Of a stretch of DNA of 64,000 nt, positions 17,381-25,766 are shown piece after piece. Both the position numbers and the translations under genes were made by a program. The stretch is from Bacteroidota bacterium (lineage in GTDB: Bacteria > Bacteroidota > Bacteroidia > UBA7662 > CANHCV01). The notes under the pieces were generated by a model, which had not been told where the DNA came from, did no database searches, and saw nothing but the letters and a program-made list of their open reading frames with translations. Every line of letters starts with the position of its first letter. The stretch's first letter is position 1. The stretch lies in NCBI GenBank assembly GCA_947501265.1, contig CANMVY010000003.1:140676-204675 (forward strand). The letters run 5' to 3'.

Positions 17381-18538
17381 ATGTACTGGATTGATTTATT
17401 CCACTTTTTAATTTTAGCCATTAACATTGGGTTTGGCTTTTTCTTTTTATTTGGACCCCATTACAACCCATTTCAAAGTCGATTGTTGGGATTCTTTTTT
17501 ATTCTTTCGAACGTTCGTTTTCTAAATTTTCTTTTACTAAAGTATCATTTGTCGGCATTTGCGCCTCATTTTTATATGATTGGTGGAATTCTGATGTTTT
17601 TCACACCTCCCATTCTTTGGTTTTATTTGCTTTCCATTCTTGATAGAAAAAACAAATTTGAACGCTCCGATTGGTTGCATTTTGTTCCAGGAGTTTTCCT
17701 AACTATTTGGTTGTTGCCCAATTTCTTTTTGCCAGAATCAGAAATTTTGGGACAAATGAAGGTCATTGAAGAAATGGAATCGGCTAAGGTGTTTTTTATT
17801 ACCCTAACAGAACAAGGTCCCAATATTCAATTTGCCATTTCCATAGTTATTTTTTATCTGATTTACCTCGGGATGTATTGGAAGAAAATCATTCCGTTTC
17901 TATCCCCAAAGGCCGAGAAGATTTTTGAACCCGCCACTCGATTTTGGCTTGTCTGGGTTTTTGCAGGATACTCCATCGTTTTTATTTTAACACTATTATT
18001 GACATTGTTGAATCGGAAATGGGTCTCGGGTTTAACTTTGGAATTAGGGATTGAATTGGTGTACTGTCTTCGAACCATTATGGTTTTGGTGATGGTGGTT
18101 CTTTTGTTGAAGAACCGAGAATTGATGTTCGGAGTGGTTACCGTAGATACGGATGAAATGCTAGTAGAAGAAAAACACATTGACCTTTCTCCTGAAGAAG
18201 AAATGCAGACTTGGTTTCTCATCAACCATTATCTTTCTGGACATCCATATGTTCAACAGCAATTTAATTTGCAAGTCATGTCAAAATCCATTCAATTGAA
18301 TGGGAGTACCATTTCTACGTTAATTCGTAAAAAGTATGAAAAGTCCTTTGTTGAGTTTCGAAATGACTTAAGAGTGGAGTATGCTAAAAATTTAATGGAA
18401 CAATATCTTCACAAAACCCAAACCTTAGAAAGTATAGGGCGAATGTCGGGTTTTGCTTCTCGAACCACTTTTTTCAATTCGTTTAAGAAGAGTACGGGAA
18501 AAAATCCAAGTCAGTTTATTGAAGAAATGGATGGTTAA
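17381..18538 (+). CDS. Membrane-bound AraC-family regulator
   Basis: A 385-residue protein. The frame could begin at a TTG inside the terminator (17354), but the ATG at 17381 is the sensible start. Residues about 1-250 contain seven hydrophobic segments, among them LFHFLILAINIGFGFFFLFG and FAISIVIFYLIYLGMYW. After a linker with an acidic EEKHIDLSPEEEMQ stretch, the last 100 residues are an AraC-type double helix-turn-helix: LQVMSKSIQLNGSTISTLIRK, then the signature SIGRMSGFASRTTFFNSFKKSTGKNPSQF. It therefore looks like a one-component regulator that senses something in or across the membrane. The signal and targets are unknown; the upstream T9SS gene is a candidate target only by position. 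Confidence 0.82.
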   Translation: MYWIDLFHFLILAINIGFGFFFLFGPHYNPFQSRLLGFFFILSNVRFLNFLLLKYHLSAFAPHFYMIGGILMFFTPPILWFYLLSILDRKNKFERSDWLHFVPGVFLTIWLLPNFFLPESEILGQMKVIEEMESAKVFFITLTEQGPNIQFAISIVIFYLIYLGMYWKKIIPFLSPKAEKIFEPATRFWLVWVFAGYSIVFILTLLLTLLNRKWVSGLTLELGIELVYCLRTIMVLVMVVLLLKNRELMFGVVTVDTDEMLVEEKHIDLSPEEEMQTWFLINHYLSGHPYVQQQFNLQVMSKSIQLNGSTISTLIRKKYEKSFVEFRNDLRVEYAKNLMEQYLHKTQTLESIGRMSGFASRTTFFNSFKKSTGKNPSQFIEEMDG

Positions 18539-18563
18539 TCATCCGAGAAACAAAATCCTTCCT

Positions 18564-18571
18564 TATTTTTG
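18564..18571 (+). promoter_or_regulatory. Possible -7 box for the DUF5606-purQ pair
   Basis: TATTTTTG matches TAnnTTTG and ends 3 bases before the ATG at 18575; no convincing -33 element is seen. Confidence 0.35.
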
Positions 18572-18574
18572 TTC

Positions 18575-19006
18575 ATGGAAATTTCATTGCCTCGTATTGT
18601 GAATATTACAGGAAAACCCGGTTTGTACCGCGTGATTACTGCTACAAAGAATTCTTTTGTCGTTGAATCCATCGAAGAAAAACCGAAAAAGATGGTGGTT
18701 GCTGCCACCCAACGAATCGCTTCGCTGAACGACATCTCCATCTTTACTGTTGAAGATTACATCATGCTCTCCGAGGTTTTTGCTCGCATGCAAAACAAAG
18801 AGAATGAGCATAATCCAAAAGAAGTTGGATCCGATAATTATGCGGTAATGGAATATTTCGAGCAAATTGTTCCAGAATACGACGAAGATAAAGTTCATTC
18901 TTCCGATATGCGAAAAGTGGTAAAATGGTTCAATTTATTGAGACCATTCATCGATTTCGTGGCCTACCACGAAGAACAAAACAAAGGAAAAGAAGCAAAA
19001 GCATGA
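18575..19006 (+). CDS. DUF5606 family protein
   Basis: A 143-residue cytoplasmic protein of a Bacteroidota-specific conserved family. The N-terminus carries the family signature (ISGKPGLY-like, here NITGKPGLYRVITATKNSFV) with VESIEEKPKKMVVAATQRIASL, a small beta-rich domain. The C-terminal half is helical and acidic. A TTG at 18569 also opens the frame, but the ATG at 18575 is preferred. It overlaps the start of purQ by 4 bases (ATGA). Its function is not known; the coupling to purQ is only positional. Confidence 0.78.
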   Translation: MEISLPRIVNITGKPGLYRVITATKNSFVVESIEEKPKKMVVAATQRIASLNDISIFTVEDYIMLSEVFARMQNKENEHNPKEVGSDNYAVMEYFEQIVPEYDEDKVHSSDMRKVVKWFNLLRPFIDFVAYHEEQNKGKEAKA

Positions 19007-19689
19007 AATTCGGAGTCGTAACATTTCCCGGTTCAAATTGCGATTTTGATACCATTTATGCCCTTCGCGATTTGTTGGGGCAAGAAGTCGTTTCCCTTTG
19101 GCACAAAGACACCAACCTGCAAGGAGTTGACTTTGTATTTATTCCCGGCGGATTTTCTTACGGTGATTACCTGCGTTCTGGGGCCATTGCTCGATTCTCT
19201 CCCATCATGAATGAAGTTATTGCTCACGCCAATCGCGGAGGATATGTGATGGGAATTTGCAACGGCTTTCAAATCATCACCGAGGCTGGTTTAGTGGATG
19301 GCGCACTTCGCCACAACGATAGCCGAAAATTCATTTGTAAAAATGTTTACCTGCGAACCGAAACGAATCAATCCTTAATTACTCAGGGAATGAGTAAAGG
19401 AGAGGTTATTCAAATCCCCATCGCTCACGGCGAAGGAAATTTCTACGCATCCGAGGATACGCTGAAGCGATTGAATGACGACGATTGCGTTTTATTCCGC
19501 TATTGCGATGCTCATGGGCAAATCAATGCAGAAGCTAATCCCAATGGAGCTTGCGAGAACATTGCTGGGATTACCAACAAAAAGCGAAATGTCTTTGGTA
19601 TGATGCCTCACCCCGAAAGGGCATCGGATCCGATCTTAGGAAATACCGATGGATTGAGGATATTAGAATCCATTTTAGCATTAGTATAA
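19003..19689 (+). CDS. purQ: FGAM synthase glutaminase subunit
   Basis: A 228-residue class I glutamine amidotransferase that feeds ammonia to PurL in step four of purine synthesis. Conserved: VTFPGSNCDFDT at the start, IPGGFSYGDYLRSGAIA, the nucleophile Cys in MGICNGFQIITEAG, and the His/Glu partners in PHPERASD. The open frame extends upstream, but the ATG at 19003 matches the family and overlaps the previous gene by 4 bases. Its presence implies a small, separate PurL and PurS elsewhere rather than the fused large PurL of some relatives. Confidence 0.95.
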   Translation: MKFGVVTFPGSNCDFDTIYALRDLLGQEVVSLWHKDTNLQGVDFVFIPGGFSYGDYLRSGAIARFSPIMNEVIAHANRGGYVMGICNGFQIITEAGLVDGALRHNDSRKFICKNVYLRTETNQSLITQGMSKGEVIQIPIAHGEGNFYASEDTLKRLNDDDCVLFRYCDAHGQINAEANPNGACENIAGITNKKRNVFGMMPHPERASDPILGNTDGLRILESILALV

Positions 19690-19690
19690 C

Positions 19691-19724
19691 AAAAAAGCCC
19701 CGAAGAAAATTCGGGGCTTTTTTT
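19691..19724. terminator. Bidirectional terminator between purQ and pdxH
   Basis: A 14-base perfect stem (19691-19704 with 19710-19723) around GAAAA, with A and T tracts on either side, so it works on both strands. The right arm overlaps the last base of the pdxH stop codon region. Confidence 0.9.
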
Positions 19725-20367
19725 ATGGTTGTAAACGGCCGATTTTCCAATTTCCTGATTCGTCCTTTTCGTAGAAAATACGATCATGGAGTCGGGAAGG
19801 GCGGCCTTGCCAAAACTCGAAATAATTGGGGATAAGCCGATAGCCGCCCCAATGTTCCGGACATGGAACGGAATCTTCGTTTTCATAGTGTACTTCCACT
19901 TTTTGCGCTTTGTTTTGGAGCGCTTCTTTCGATTCGATTGGCCGACTTTGGTCGGAGGCCCATGCTCCTAATCGATTTCCTTTTGGACGTGAGTGAAAGT
20001 AAGCGGTGCTTTCTTCTAGGGAAGTTTTTTGAACGGTTCCTTCAATGCGGACTTGGCGTTCCAGTTCAGGCCAAAAAAAGTTGAGAGCAGCTTGGGGGTT
20101 TTCTAGGAGATTTTGTCCTTTTTTTGATTCGTAATTGGTGAAAAACGTTAAACCAAGCTGCGAAATTCCCCGAAGTAAAACGATTCGAGAGCTTGGTTTC
20201 AAGTCATTTCCCACGGTACTCAAAGTCATGGCATAAGGTTCAATCAAATCTGCGTCAAGGGCTTCGTTCATCCATCGTTCAAATTGCTGAATAGGGTTGG
20301 AAACTACATCTGAAACATCCAGAGATTCTTTCGAGTATTCAAGGCGCAAATCTTTGATTGGTTTCAT
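19723..20367 (-). CDS. pdxH: Pyridoxamine 5'-phosphate oxidase
   Basis: A 214-residue FMN enzyme that makes pyridoxal 5'-phosphate. Conserved: SRIVLLRGISQLGLTFFTNY (FMN and substrate region), NFFWPELERQVRIEG, HSRPKGNRLGAWAS and the C-terminal WGGYRLIPNYFEFWQG with RLHDRIFYEK and IGRLQP at the end. Length matches E. coli PdxH. It starts one base after the manC stop, so both are in one transcript. There is no known pathway link between them. Confidence 0.96.
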   Translation of the reverse strand: MKPIKDLRLEYSKESLDVSDVVSNPIQQFERWMNEALDADLIEPYAMTLSTVGNDLKPSSRIVLLRGISQLGLTFFTNYESKKGQNLLENPQAALNFFWPELERQVRIEGTVQKTSLEESTAYFHSRPKGNRLGAWASDQSRPIESKEALQNKAQKVEVHYENEDSVPCPEHWGGYRLIPNYFEFWQGRPSRLHDRIFYEKDESGNWKIGRLQP

Positions 20368-20368
20368 A

Positions 20369-21484
20369 TTAAGTGAATTTTTCTCCTTTTATTCGTTTGA
20401 TGTCGTTGTAAAAATTCTTCAATTTTTCTTCATCGCCTTTTGGGGCAATCAGCAAAGCATCTTCGGAATCAACCACAATGTAGTCTTCTAGTCCATCAAC
20501 AACCACTAATTTGTGATCGGGCGCCAAGATGGTAGAATTTGACGTGTTATAAACAACCACATTGCTTCCGTTTACAGCATTTCCAAGATAGTCTTTTTCA
20601 TGAGCTTCCCACAAGTGATTGAAATTGATGACCCGTTTAAAATCAAAATTTCCAACAAAACAAAACGCTTTTGATTGTTTGTATAGGATTTCAAATCGAA
20701 AGGCCACATTTCTGCACAAAGGATAAATTTTATCAAGGCTAGGTTTTTCCTTTTTGGTATTCAACCATTTCCCTGAATCTTGAAACAGTTCCAATAAATC
20801 GGGAGCATGTTCCTCATAGGCATTGAAAAGGAAGGTTAGGGGAGCGCAGAAAAGGGAGGTGTTCCATAAGAATTCTCCACTTCTGATGAAGGTTGTAATG
20901 AGTTCAGGAATGGCAGAATCGGCGAAAGTTTTGACGGGGTAAACTTGGTCGCTTACGGCTTTGTTGGTTTGAATTTGAATGAAACCAAAGGTAGGTTCTA
21001 GCGAAGCAGGTTTTACTCCCATAACCATCATGCACGCATTTTCCCTTGAATAGGAAATCATTTTTTTGATGTCTTCAGCAAATTTTTCTCCTTCATTGGT
21101 GTGAAAATCGCAATTGCTTTGTAAAACCAATGCATTGGGATTCTTAAGTTGAATTTTTTTCAAGGCGTATAAAAAGCCGGGCGCTGTATTTTTTCGAAGG
21201 GGTTCGAGGATTAGGTTTCCTGGTGACAAAAAAGGCAACTGCTCCGTGACCAAACTTGCGTAGGAATCATGGGAGATGACAAAAATATTTTCTCTAGGAA
21301 CAAATTCCGAAAAGCGTTCAAAGGTCATTTGAAGCATGGTTTTGCCCTGGGAGAGCAAATCATAGAATTGTTTGGGCTTATTCGTCTTGCTCAGTGGCCA
21401 CATCCTTGTGCCCAATCCTGCGGCCTGGATGACGATGTACGTATCTTGTAAATTCAAAGTCAATAAATTACGCAAATTTACCAC
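20369..21484 (-). CDS. manC: Mannose-1-phosphate guanylyltransferase
   Basis: A 371-residue nucleotidyltransferase that makes GDP-mannose for glycans. Signature AAGLGTRMWPLSKTNKPKQF near residue 20; EPLRKNTAPGFLYAL, then LVLQSNCDFH (metal-binding Asp region), TFGFIQIQ and ETTFIRSGEFLWNTS-like substrate loop (ITTFIRSGEFLWNTSLF). The C-terminal part shows VVVDGLEDYIVVDSEDALLI, as in bacterial ManC without the isomerase domain. Start is unsettled: the longest frame begins with GTG at 21484, but a -7 box (TAAATTTG) at 21473-21480 lies inside it, which would put the true start at a TTG at 21463 or 21457. Confidence 0.9.
   Translation of the reverse strand: MVNLRNLLTLNLQDTYIVIQAAGLGTRMWPLSKTNKPKQFYDLLSQGKTMLQMTFERFSEFVPRENIFVISHDSYASLVTEQLPFLSPGNLILEPLRKNTAPGFLYALKKIQLKNPNALVLQSNCDFHTNEGEKFAEDIKKMISYSRENACMMVMGVKPASLEPTFGFIQIQTNKAVSDQVYPVKTFADSAIPELITTFIRSGEFLWNTSLFCAPLTFLFNAYEEHAPDLLELFQDSGKWLNTKKEKPSLDKIYPLCRNVAFRFEILYKQSKAFCFVGNFDFKRVINFNHLWEAHEKDYLGNAVNGSNVVVYNTSNSTILAPDHKLVVVDGLEDYIVVDSEDALLIAPKGDEEKLKNFYNDIKRIKGEKFT
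21473..21480 (-). promoter_or_regulatory. -7 box for manC-pdxH
   Basis: On the minus strand TAAATTTG, an exact TAnnTTTG, lying inside the longest possible manC frame. It argues for a TTG start at 21463 or 21457. Confidence 0.45.
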
Positions 21485-21502
21485 GAATTCAATAAACTAA
21501 AG

Positions 21503-21510
21503 TACCTTTG
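21503..21510 (+). promoter_or_regulatory. -7 box for the Nfu gene
   Basis: TACCTTTG, exact consensus, 29 bases before the ATG at 21540 and back to back with the manC box. Confidence 0.6.
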
Positions 21511-21539
21511 TGGTGTTAATGAAATGCAAATAAAAAACG

Positions 21540-22115
21540 ATGAGCGCTCCTTTTCAAATAGTTAATATTTACACCGAATCTACCCCCAACCCGGAAACCA
21601 TGAAGTTCGTTACGAATCGATTGTTGTCGGGTGAGGTACTTAATTTTACTTCCGTTCAAGAGGCTGTAGATAGCCCATTGGCTCAACGGTTATTTGATTT
21701 TCCGTTTGTAAAGGCGATTTTTATTTCTCAGAATTACATCACCATTACCAAAGGGGATGATGAAGATTGGGATGAATTGATTCCTGTTGCAAAAGATTAC
21801 ATCAAGAATTACCTGGAATCGGGTTTGCCTATTTTCGAAATGAAGAAAATTGAATTGGAAGATCAAAGCGAAGATCAAAGCCCAATTGCATTAAAGATTA
21901 AAGATATTCTCCGTACCTACATTCAACCTGCGGTGGAGCAAGATGGTGGAGCCATCTTTTTTAAGCATTTTGAACCCACTTCTGGGGTGGTTACGGTAAG
22001 CCTTCAAGGCAGCTGTAAAGGATGTCCTTCTAGCATCATTACTTTGAAATCAGGAATAGAAAACATGCTGAAACGTATGATCCCTGAGGTGACTGAAGTG
22101 GTGAGCGAAGGGTGA
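21540..22115 (+). CDS. Nfu-type iron-sulfur scaffold protein
   Basis: A 191-residue Fe-S cluster carrier. Residues about 8-95 form the Nfu N-terminal domain (IYTESTPNPETMKFVTNR, VKAIFISQNYITITK), and 110-185 the NifU-like C-terminal domain with the cluster-binding pair CxxC in VSLQGSCKGCPSSIITLKSG. The arrangement is that of Nfu/NFU1 proteins that pass 4Fe-4S clusters to target enzymes. It is convergent with sdhB, which needs such clusters; a functional link is possible but not shown. A bidirectional terminator follows. Confidence 0.92.
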   Translation: MSAPFQIVNIYTESTPNPETMKFVTNRLLSGEVLNFTSVQEAVDSPLAQRLFDFPFVKAIFISQNYITITKGDDEDWDELIPVAKDYIKNYLESGLPIFEMKKIELEDQSEDQSPIALKIKDILRTYIQPAVEQDGGAIFFKHFEPTSGVVTVSLQGSCKGCPSSIITLKSGIENMLKRMIPEVTEVVSEG

Positions 22116-22120
22116 TCATA

Positions 22121-22149
22121 AAAAAATCCTGCCGAGGCAGGATTTTTTT
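22121..22149. terminator. Bidirectional terminator between nfu and sdhB
   Basis: A 12- to 13-base stem starting at 22121 with a CGAG tetraloop; A and T runs on both sides let it work in both directions. Confidence 0.9.
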
Positions 22150-22168
22150 ATGTGGTATATTTTGCTGA

Positions 22169-22912
22169 TTAGCTTAACAAAGCATTTCTGAATTCGGAGT
22201 TCAATCGAGCAATGTTTTCTAGGCTGATGCCTTTTGGACATTGAACAAAGCAAGCACCGGTATTGGTACATGCTCCGAAGCCTTCTTCATCCATTTGGTG
22301 CAACATTTTGGTTACACGTTCTTTTCGCTCTACTTGTCCTTGAGGTAAAAGGGCCAATTGGCTCACTTTAGCGGATAGGAACAAGGTGGCAGAAGCATTT
22401 TTACAGGTGGCAACGCAAGCACCACAACCAATGCAGGTAGCAGCATCAAATGCTTTATCGGCATTGGGTTTTGGAATTGCGATGGCGTTGGCATCCAAGG
22501 TGTTTCCGCTGGTGTTCACGCTAACGTAACCCCCGGATTGGATGATTCGGTCGAAAGCCGAACGGTTCACCGCCAAATCTTTCACCACGGGAAAAGCTTT
22601 CGCTCTCCAAGGTTCGATGAAAATGGTTTCACCGTCTTTGAACGAACGCATGTGCAATTGGCACGTAGTTACTCCTTTTACAGGACCGTGTGCTTCGCCA
22701 TTGATGAACAACGAGCACATTCCGCAAATTCCTTCACGGCAATCGTGATCGAACGCAATGGGGTCATCGCCTTTTTCGATTAATTCTTCATTCAAAACAT
22801 CCAACATTTCCAAAAACGACATGTCGTCGGATACGTTGTTGGCTTGGTAATCTACCATGCGCCCTTGATCGTTTTGACCTTCTTGACGCCAGATTTTTAG
22901 TTTTAAGTTCAT
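22169..22912 (-). CDS. sdhB: Succinate dehydrogenase iron-sulfur subunit
   Basis: A 247-residue subunit that relays electrons from the flavoprotein to quinone. Cysteine sets: [15 protein letters not shown] plus a later Cys (TTCQLH) for the 2Fe-2S cluster, [15 protein letters not shown] and [16 protein letters not shown] for the 4Fe-4S and 3Fe-4S clusters. A Shine-Dalgarno-like GGAGG lies 7 bases before the ATG. Last gene of the sdhC-A-B operon, 14 bases after sdhA. Confidence 0.96.
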   Translation of the reverse strand: MNLKLKIWRQEGQNDQGRMVDYQANNVSDDMSFLEMLDVLNEELIEKGDDPIAFDHDCREGICGMCSLFINGEAHGPVKGVTTCQLHMRSFKDGETIFIEPWRAKAFPVVKDLAVNRSAFDRIIQSGGYVSVNTSGNTLDANAIAIPKPNADKAFDAATCIGCGACVATCKNASATLFLSAKVSQLALLPQGQVERKERVTKMLHQMDEEGFGACTNTGACFVQCPKGISLENIARLNSEFRNALLS

Positions 22913-22926
22913 GGTAAGACCTCCGA

Positions 22927-24930
22927 TTATTTATATGAACGTTGTTGCATTTTTACGAAATCGTAATTCAATTCTTCTTTGTGGAGAACTGCTTTTCCTG
23001 GATCTCCTTGGAATTCCCAAGCAGCTACATAAGCGTAATTTTCATCGTCGCGAAGAGCTTCTCCTTCTGCCGTTTGGAATTCCTCCCGGAAGTGACCTCC
23101 ACAACTTTCATTGCGGTTCAAAGCATCGATGCACATCAACTCGCCTAATTCCAAGAAATCTGCCACGCGACCAGCTTTGTCCAATTCAGGGTTATAGCGA
23201 TCTGCTTTTCCTGGAACGCGAACATTTTGGTAGAAATCATCGCGCAACTTACGGATTTCAGCAATGGCATAATCCAAACCTTCTTTACTTCGTGCCATTC
23301 CGCAGTAATCCCACATCAATTTACCCAACAAACGGTGGTAATGGTCAACCGTTTTGGTTCCTTTGTTATTCAGAAAGAAAGAGATGCGATCTTTAACTTC
23401 TTTTTCTGCTGTTTCAAACGCCGGATGATTAGTATCGATTTTAGGCGTTCGAATATCATCGGCTAAGTACTCACCGATGGTGTAGGGGAGAACGAAATAA
23501 CCGTCGGCCAAACCTTGCATCAATGCTGATGCACCCAAACGGTTGGCTCCGTGATCGGAGAAGTTGGCTTCACCAGCAGCGAAACAACCTGGAACCGTGG
23601 TCATCAAGTTGTAATCTACCCAAAGGCCACCCATGGTATAGTGTACCGCAGGGTAAATCATCATCGGTGTTTCGTATGGATTGTCGGCCGTAATTTGTTT
23701 GTACATGTCGAACAAGTTCCCGTACTGCTTTTCCACTACGATTTTTCCCAATGCAAGGATTTCTTCTTTGGATGGATTTTTCAATCCTTTCAAATTCGCT
23801 TGGGTTTTTCCATATCGTTCCATCGCAGAAGCGAAATCCAAATAAACGGCTTCTCCTGTTTTATTAACACCAAATCCTGCATCGCAACGCTCTTTTGCTG
23901 CTCGAGAAGCAATGTCGCGAGGAACCAAGTTTCCGAAAGCCGGATAACGGCGCTCCAAATAGTAGTCGCGATCTTCTTCCTTCAACTGGGTTGGTTTCAA
24001 TTTGCCGGCACGAATGGCTTCAGCGTCTTCTTTTTTCTTGGGTACCCAAATGCGACCATCGTTACGAAGCGATTCCGACATCAAAGTCAACTTCGACTGA
24101 TGGTGTCCGGAAACAGGAATACAAGTTGGGTGAATTTGAGTATAACAAGGATTCGACATGAAAGCACCGCGTTTGTGTGCTTTCCAAGCTGCCGTAACGT
24201 TAGAACCCATGGCATTGGTAGAAAGGAAAAATACGTTTCCGTATCCGCCTGTACACAAAACTACAGCGTGAGCTCCGTGACGTTCTACTTCACCGGTTAC
24301 CATGTTGCGGGCAATGATTCCGCGAGCTTTACCATCAACTACAACCAAGTCAACCATTTCGTGACGGCTGTGCATGGTTACTTTTCCTTTGGCAATCTGA
24401 CGGCTGATGGCAGAATAGGCTCCTAACAACAATTGCTGTCCGGTTTGTCCTTTCGCGTAGAAGGTACGAGAAACTTGTACACCACCGAAAGAACGGTTGT
24501 CCAATAAACCGCCGTAATCGCGGGCGAAAGGAACACCTTGTGCTACGCACTGATCGATGATGGAAGTGGATACTTCGGCCAAACGGTAAACGTTGGCTTC
24601 GCGAGAGCGATAATCACCACCTTTGATGGTATCGTAGAACAAACGGTAAACGGAGTCACCGTCGTTCATGTAATTTTTGGCTGCGTTGATACCGCCTTGT
24701 GCTGCGATAGAGTGAGCACGGCGGGGGGAATCTTGGAATGCGAATGCTTTCACGTTGTACCCCATTTCGGCAAGGGAAGCTGCTGCAGAAGCACCGGCCA
24801 AACCGGTACCAACTACAATAACATCGATGCGCATTTTATTGGCGGGACTCACCAAACGGATGTGTCCTTTGTGATTTGACCACTTCTGCTCTAACGGTCC
24901 GGCAGGAGATTGTGCGTTTAATTTACTCAT
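22927..24930 (-). CDS. sdhA: Succinate dehydrogenase flavoprotein subunit
   Basis: A 667-residue flavoprotein that oxidises succinate to fumarate. FAD-binding start [22 protein letters not shown], the covalent-FAD His region [14 protein letters not shown], the active-site segment [19 protein letters not shown], and the capping part with [15 protein letters not shown]. The C-terminal [23 protein letters not shown] is typical of the Bacteroidota/Bacillus type. Length is longer than E. coli SdhA (588), as usual for this type. A Shine-Dalgarno GGAGA lies 7 bases before the ATG; sdhC ends 14 bases upstream. Confidence 0.97.
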   Translation of the reverse strand: MSKLNAQSPAGPLEQKWSNHKGHIRLVSPANKMRIDVIVVGTGLAGASAAASLAEMGYNVKAFAFQDSPRRAHSIAAQGGINAAKNYMNDGDSVYRLFYDTIKGGDYRSREANVYRLAEVSTSIIDQCVAQGVPFARDYGGLLDNRSFGGVQVSRTFYAKGQTGQQLLLGAYSAISRQIAKGKVTMHSRHEMVDLVVVDGKARGIIARNMVTGEVERHGAHAVVLCTGGYGNVFFLSTNAMGSNVTAAWKAHKRGAFMSNPCYTQIHPTCIPVSGHHQSKLTLMSESLRNDGRIWVPKKKEDAEAIRAGKLKPTQLKEEDRDYYLERRYPAFGNLVPRDIASRAAKERCDAGFGVNKTGEAVYLDFASAMERYGKTQANLKGLKNPSKEEILALGKIVVEKQYGNLFDMYKQITADNPYETPMMIYPAVHYTMGGLWVDYNLMTTVPGCFAAGEANFSDHGANRLGASALMQGLADGYFVLPYTIGEYLADDIRTPKIDTNHPAFETAEKEVKDRISFFLNNKGTKTVDHYHRLLGKLMWDYCGMARSKEGLDYAIAEIRKLRDDFYQNVRVPGKADRYNPELDKAGRVADFLELGELMCIDALNRNESCGGHFREEFQTAEGEALRDDENYAYVAAWEFQGDPGKAVLHKEELNYDFVKMQQRSYK

Positions 24931-24944
24931 ATCTGTATCTCCAA

Positions 24945-25706
24945 TTAATCGTTTTCAACTTCGATAAGGGTGGATTTCGCTTTGTACGATTCCGATTTCT
25001 GAATTTCTTCAGCACTAGGAATGAAATGATACACGTACAAAGGAATGATGGCAAATGCCATGGGAACGACGATGGAGAAAATAACTCCAACGCGTTTTAC
25101 CAACAAGGTTAGGTTTTCGTGAATCAATCCGAGGGTTCGGAAAGCACTTTGAAATCCGTGGTACAAATGGAATCCAATGGGAATCATGCACAACACATAC
25201 AACAACATGTATGGGAAACTGTGAAAAGCTTCCACGACTTCCAAATAAAGGTCTTTTACCTCTTTTCCATTATCCAATTTGAACGTTGGTTTCATTTCGA
25301 AATGCATTTCGAACCAAAAGTCTGACATGTGAATGATGATGAACGCCAACATGGCAGTTCCCAAGATTCCCATGTTTCTAGAAGCCCAAACGGAGCTCGT
25401 GCTGGCTCTTTCGTGAGCGTAGCGTTGTGGACGTGCGGCACGATTGGCCATCACCAACATGATTCCATCGATGGCGTGAAACAAAATGGAAAAATAGGTT
25501 ACGTAAGATAAAATCTTCACGAGCGGGTTGGTCGTCATGAACTGGGCATAAGCATTGAATGATTCTGCCGCATGTGTGGGGTCACTAATAAGCAACTGGA
25601 GATTTCCTGCGAGGTGACCTACTAAAAAGGTACACAGGAAAAGCCCCGTTAATGCCATCCACCATTTTTTCGCAATGGATGATTTAATGAGTACTGAATT
25701 TGCCAT
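24945..25706 (-). CDS. sdhC: Succinate dehydrogenase cytochrome b subunit
   Basis: A 253-residue membrane anchor with five hydrophobic helices, the single-subunit type B anchor that carries two b haems in Bacillus and Bacteroidota. Visible: [30 protein letters not shown] (first helix with a candidate haem His), [60 protein letters not shown] and [24 protein letters not shown]. His residues in helices 1, 2, 3 and 4 are the likely haem ligands. First gene of sdhCAB; a TACCTTTG box lies 17 bases upstream. Confidence 0.94.
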   Translation of the reverse strand: MANSVLIKSSIAKKWWMALTGLFLCTFLVGHLAGNLQLLISDPTHAAESFNAYAQFMTTNPLVKILSYVTYFSILFHAIDGIMLVMANRAARPQRYAHERASTSSVWASRNMGILGTAMLAFIIIHMSDFWFEMHFEMKPTFKLDNGKEVKDLYLEVVEAFHSFPYMLLYVLCMIPIGFHLYHGFQSAFRTLGLIHENLTLLVKRVGVIFSIVVPMAFAIIPLYVYHFIPSAEEIQKSESYKAKSTLIEVEND

Positions 25707-25723
25707 ACATTTTACTTTTGGTG

Positions 25724-25731
25724 CAAAGGTA
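25724..25731 (-). promoter_or_regulatory. -7 promoter box for sdhCAB
   Basis: TACCTTTG on the minus strand, exact consensus, 17 bases before the sdhC ATG; no clear -33 TTG. Confidence 0.6.
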
Positions 25732-25766
25732 AGTTTTTATTTTTAACGATGAAGGGGTGAATTTGT

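Noticed and set aside
22911..24879. Long plus-strand frames opposite sdhA
   Set aside because: They are shadows of the sdhA coding sequence; their peptides show no family features and no promoter box precedes them.
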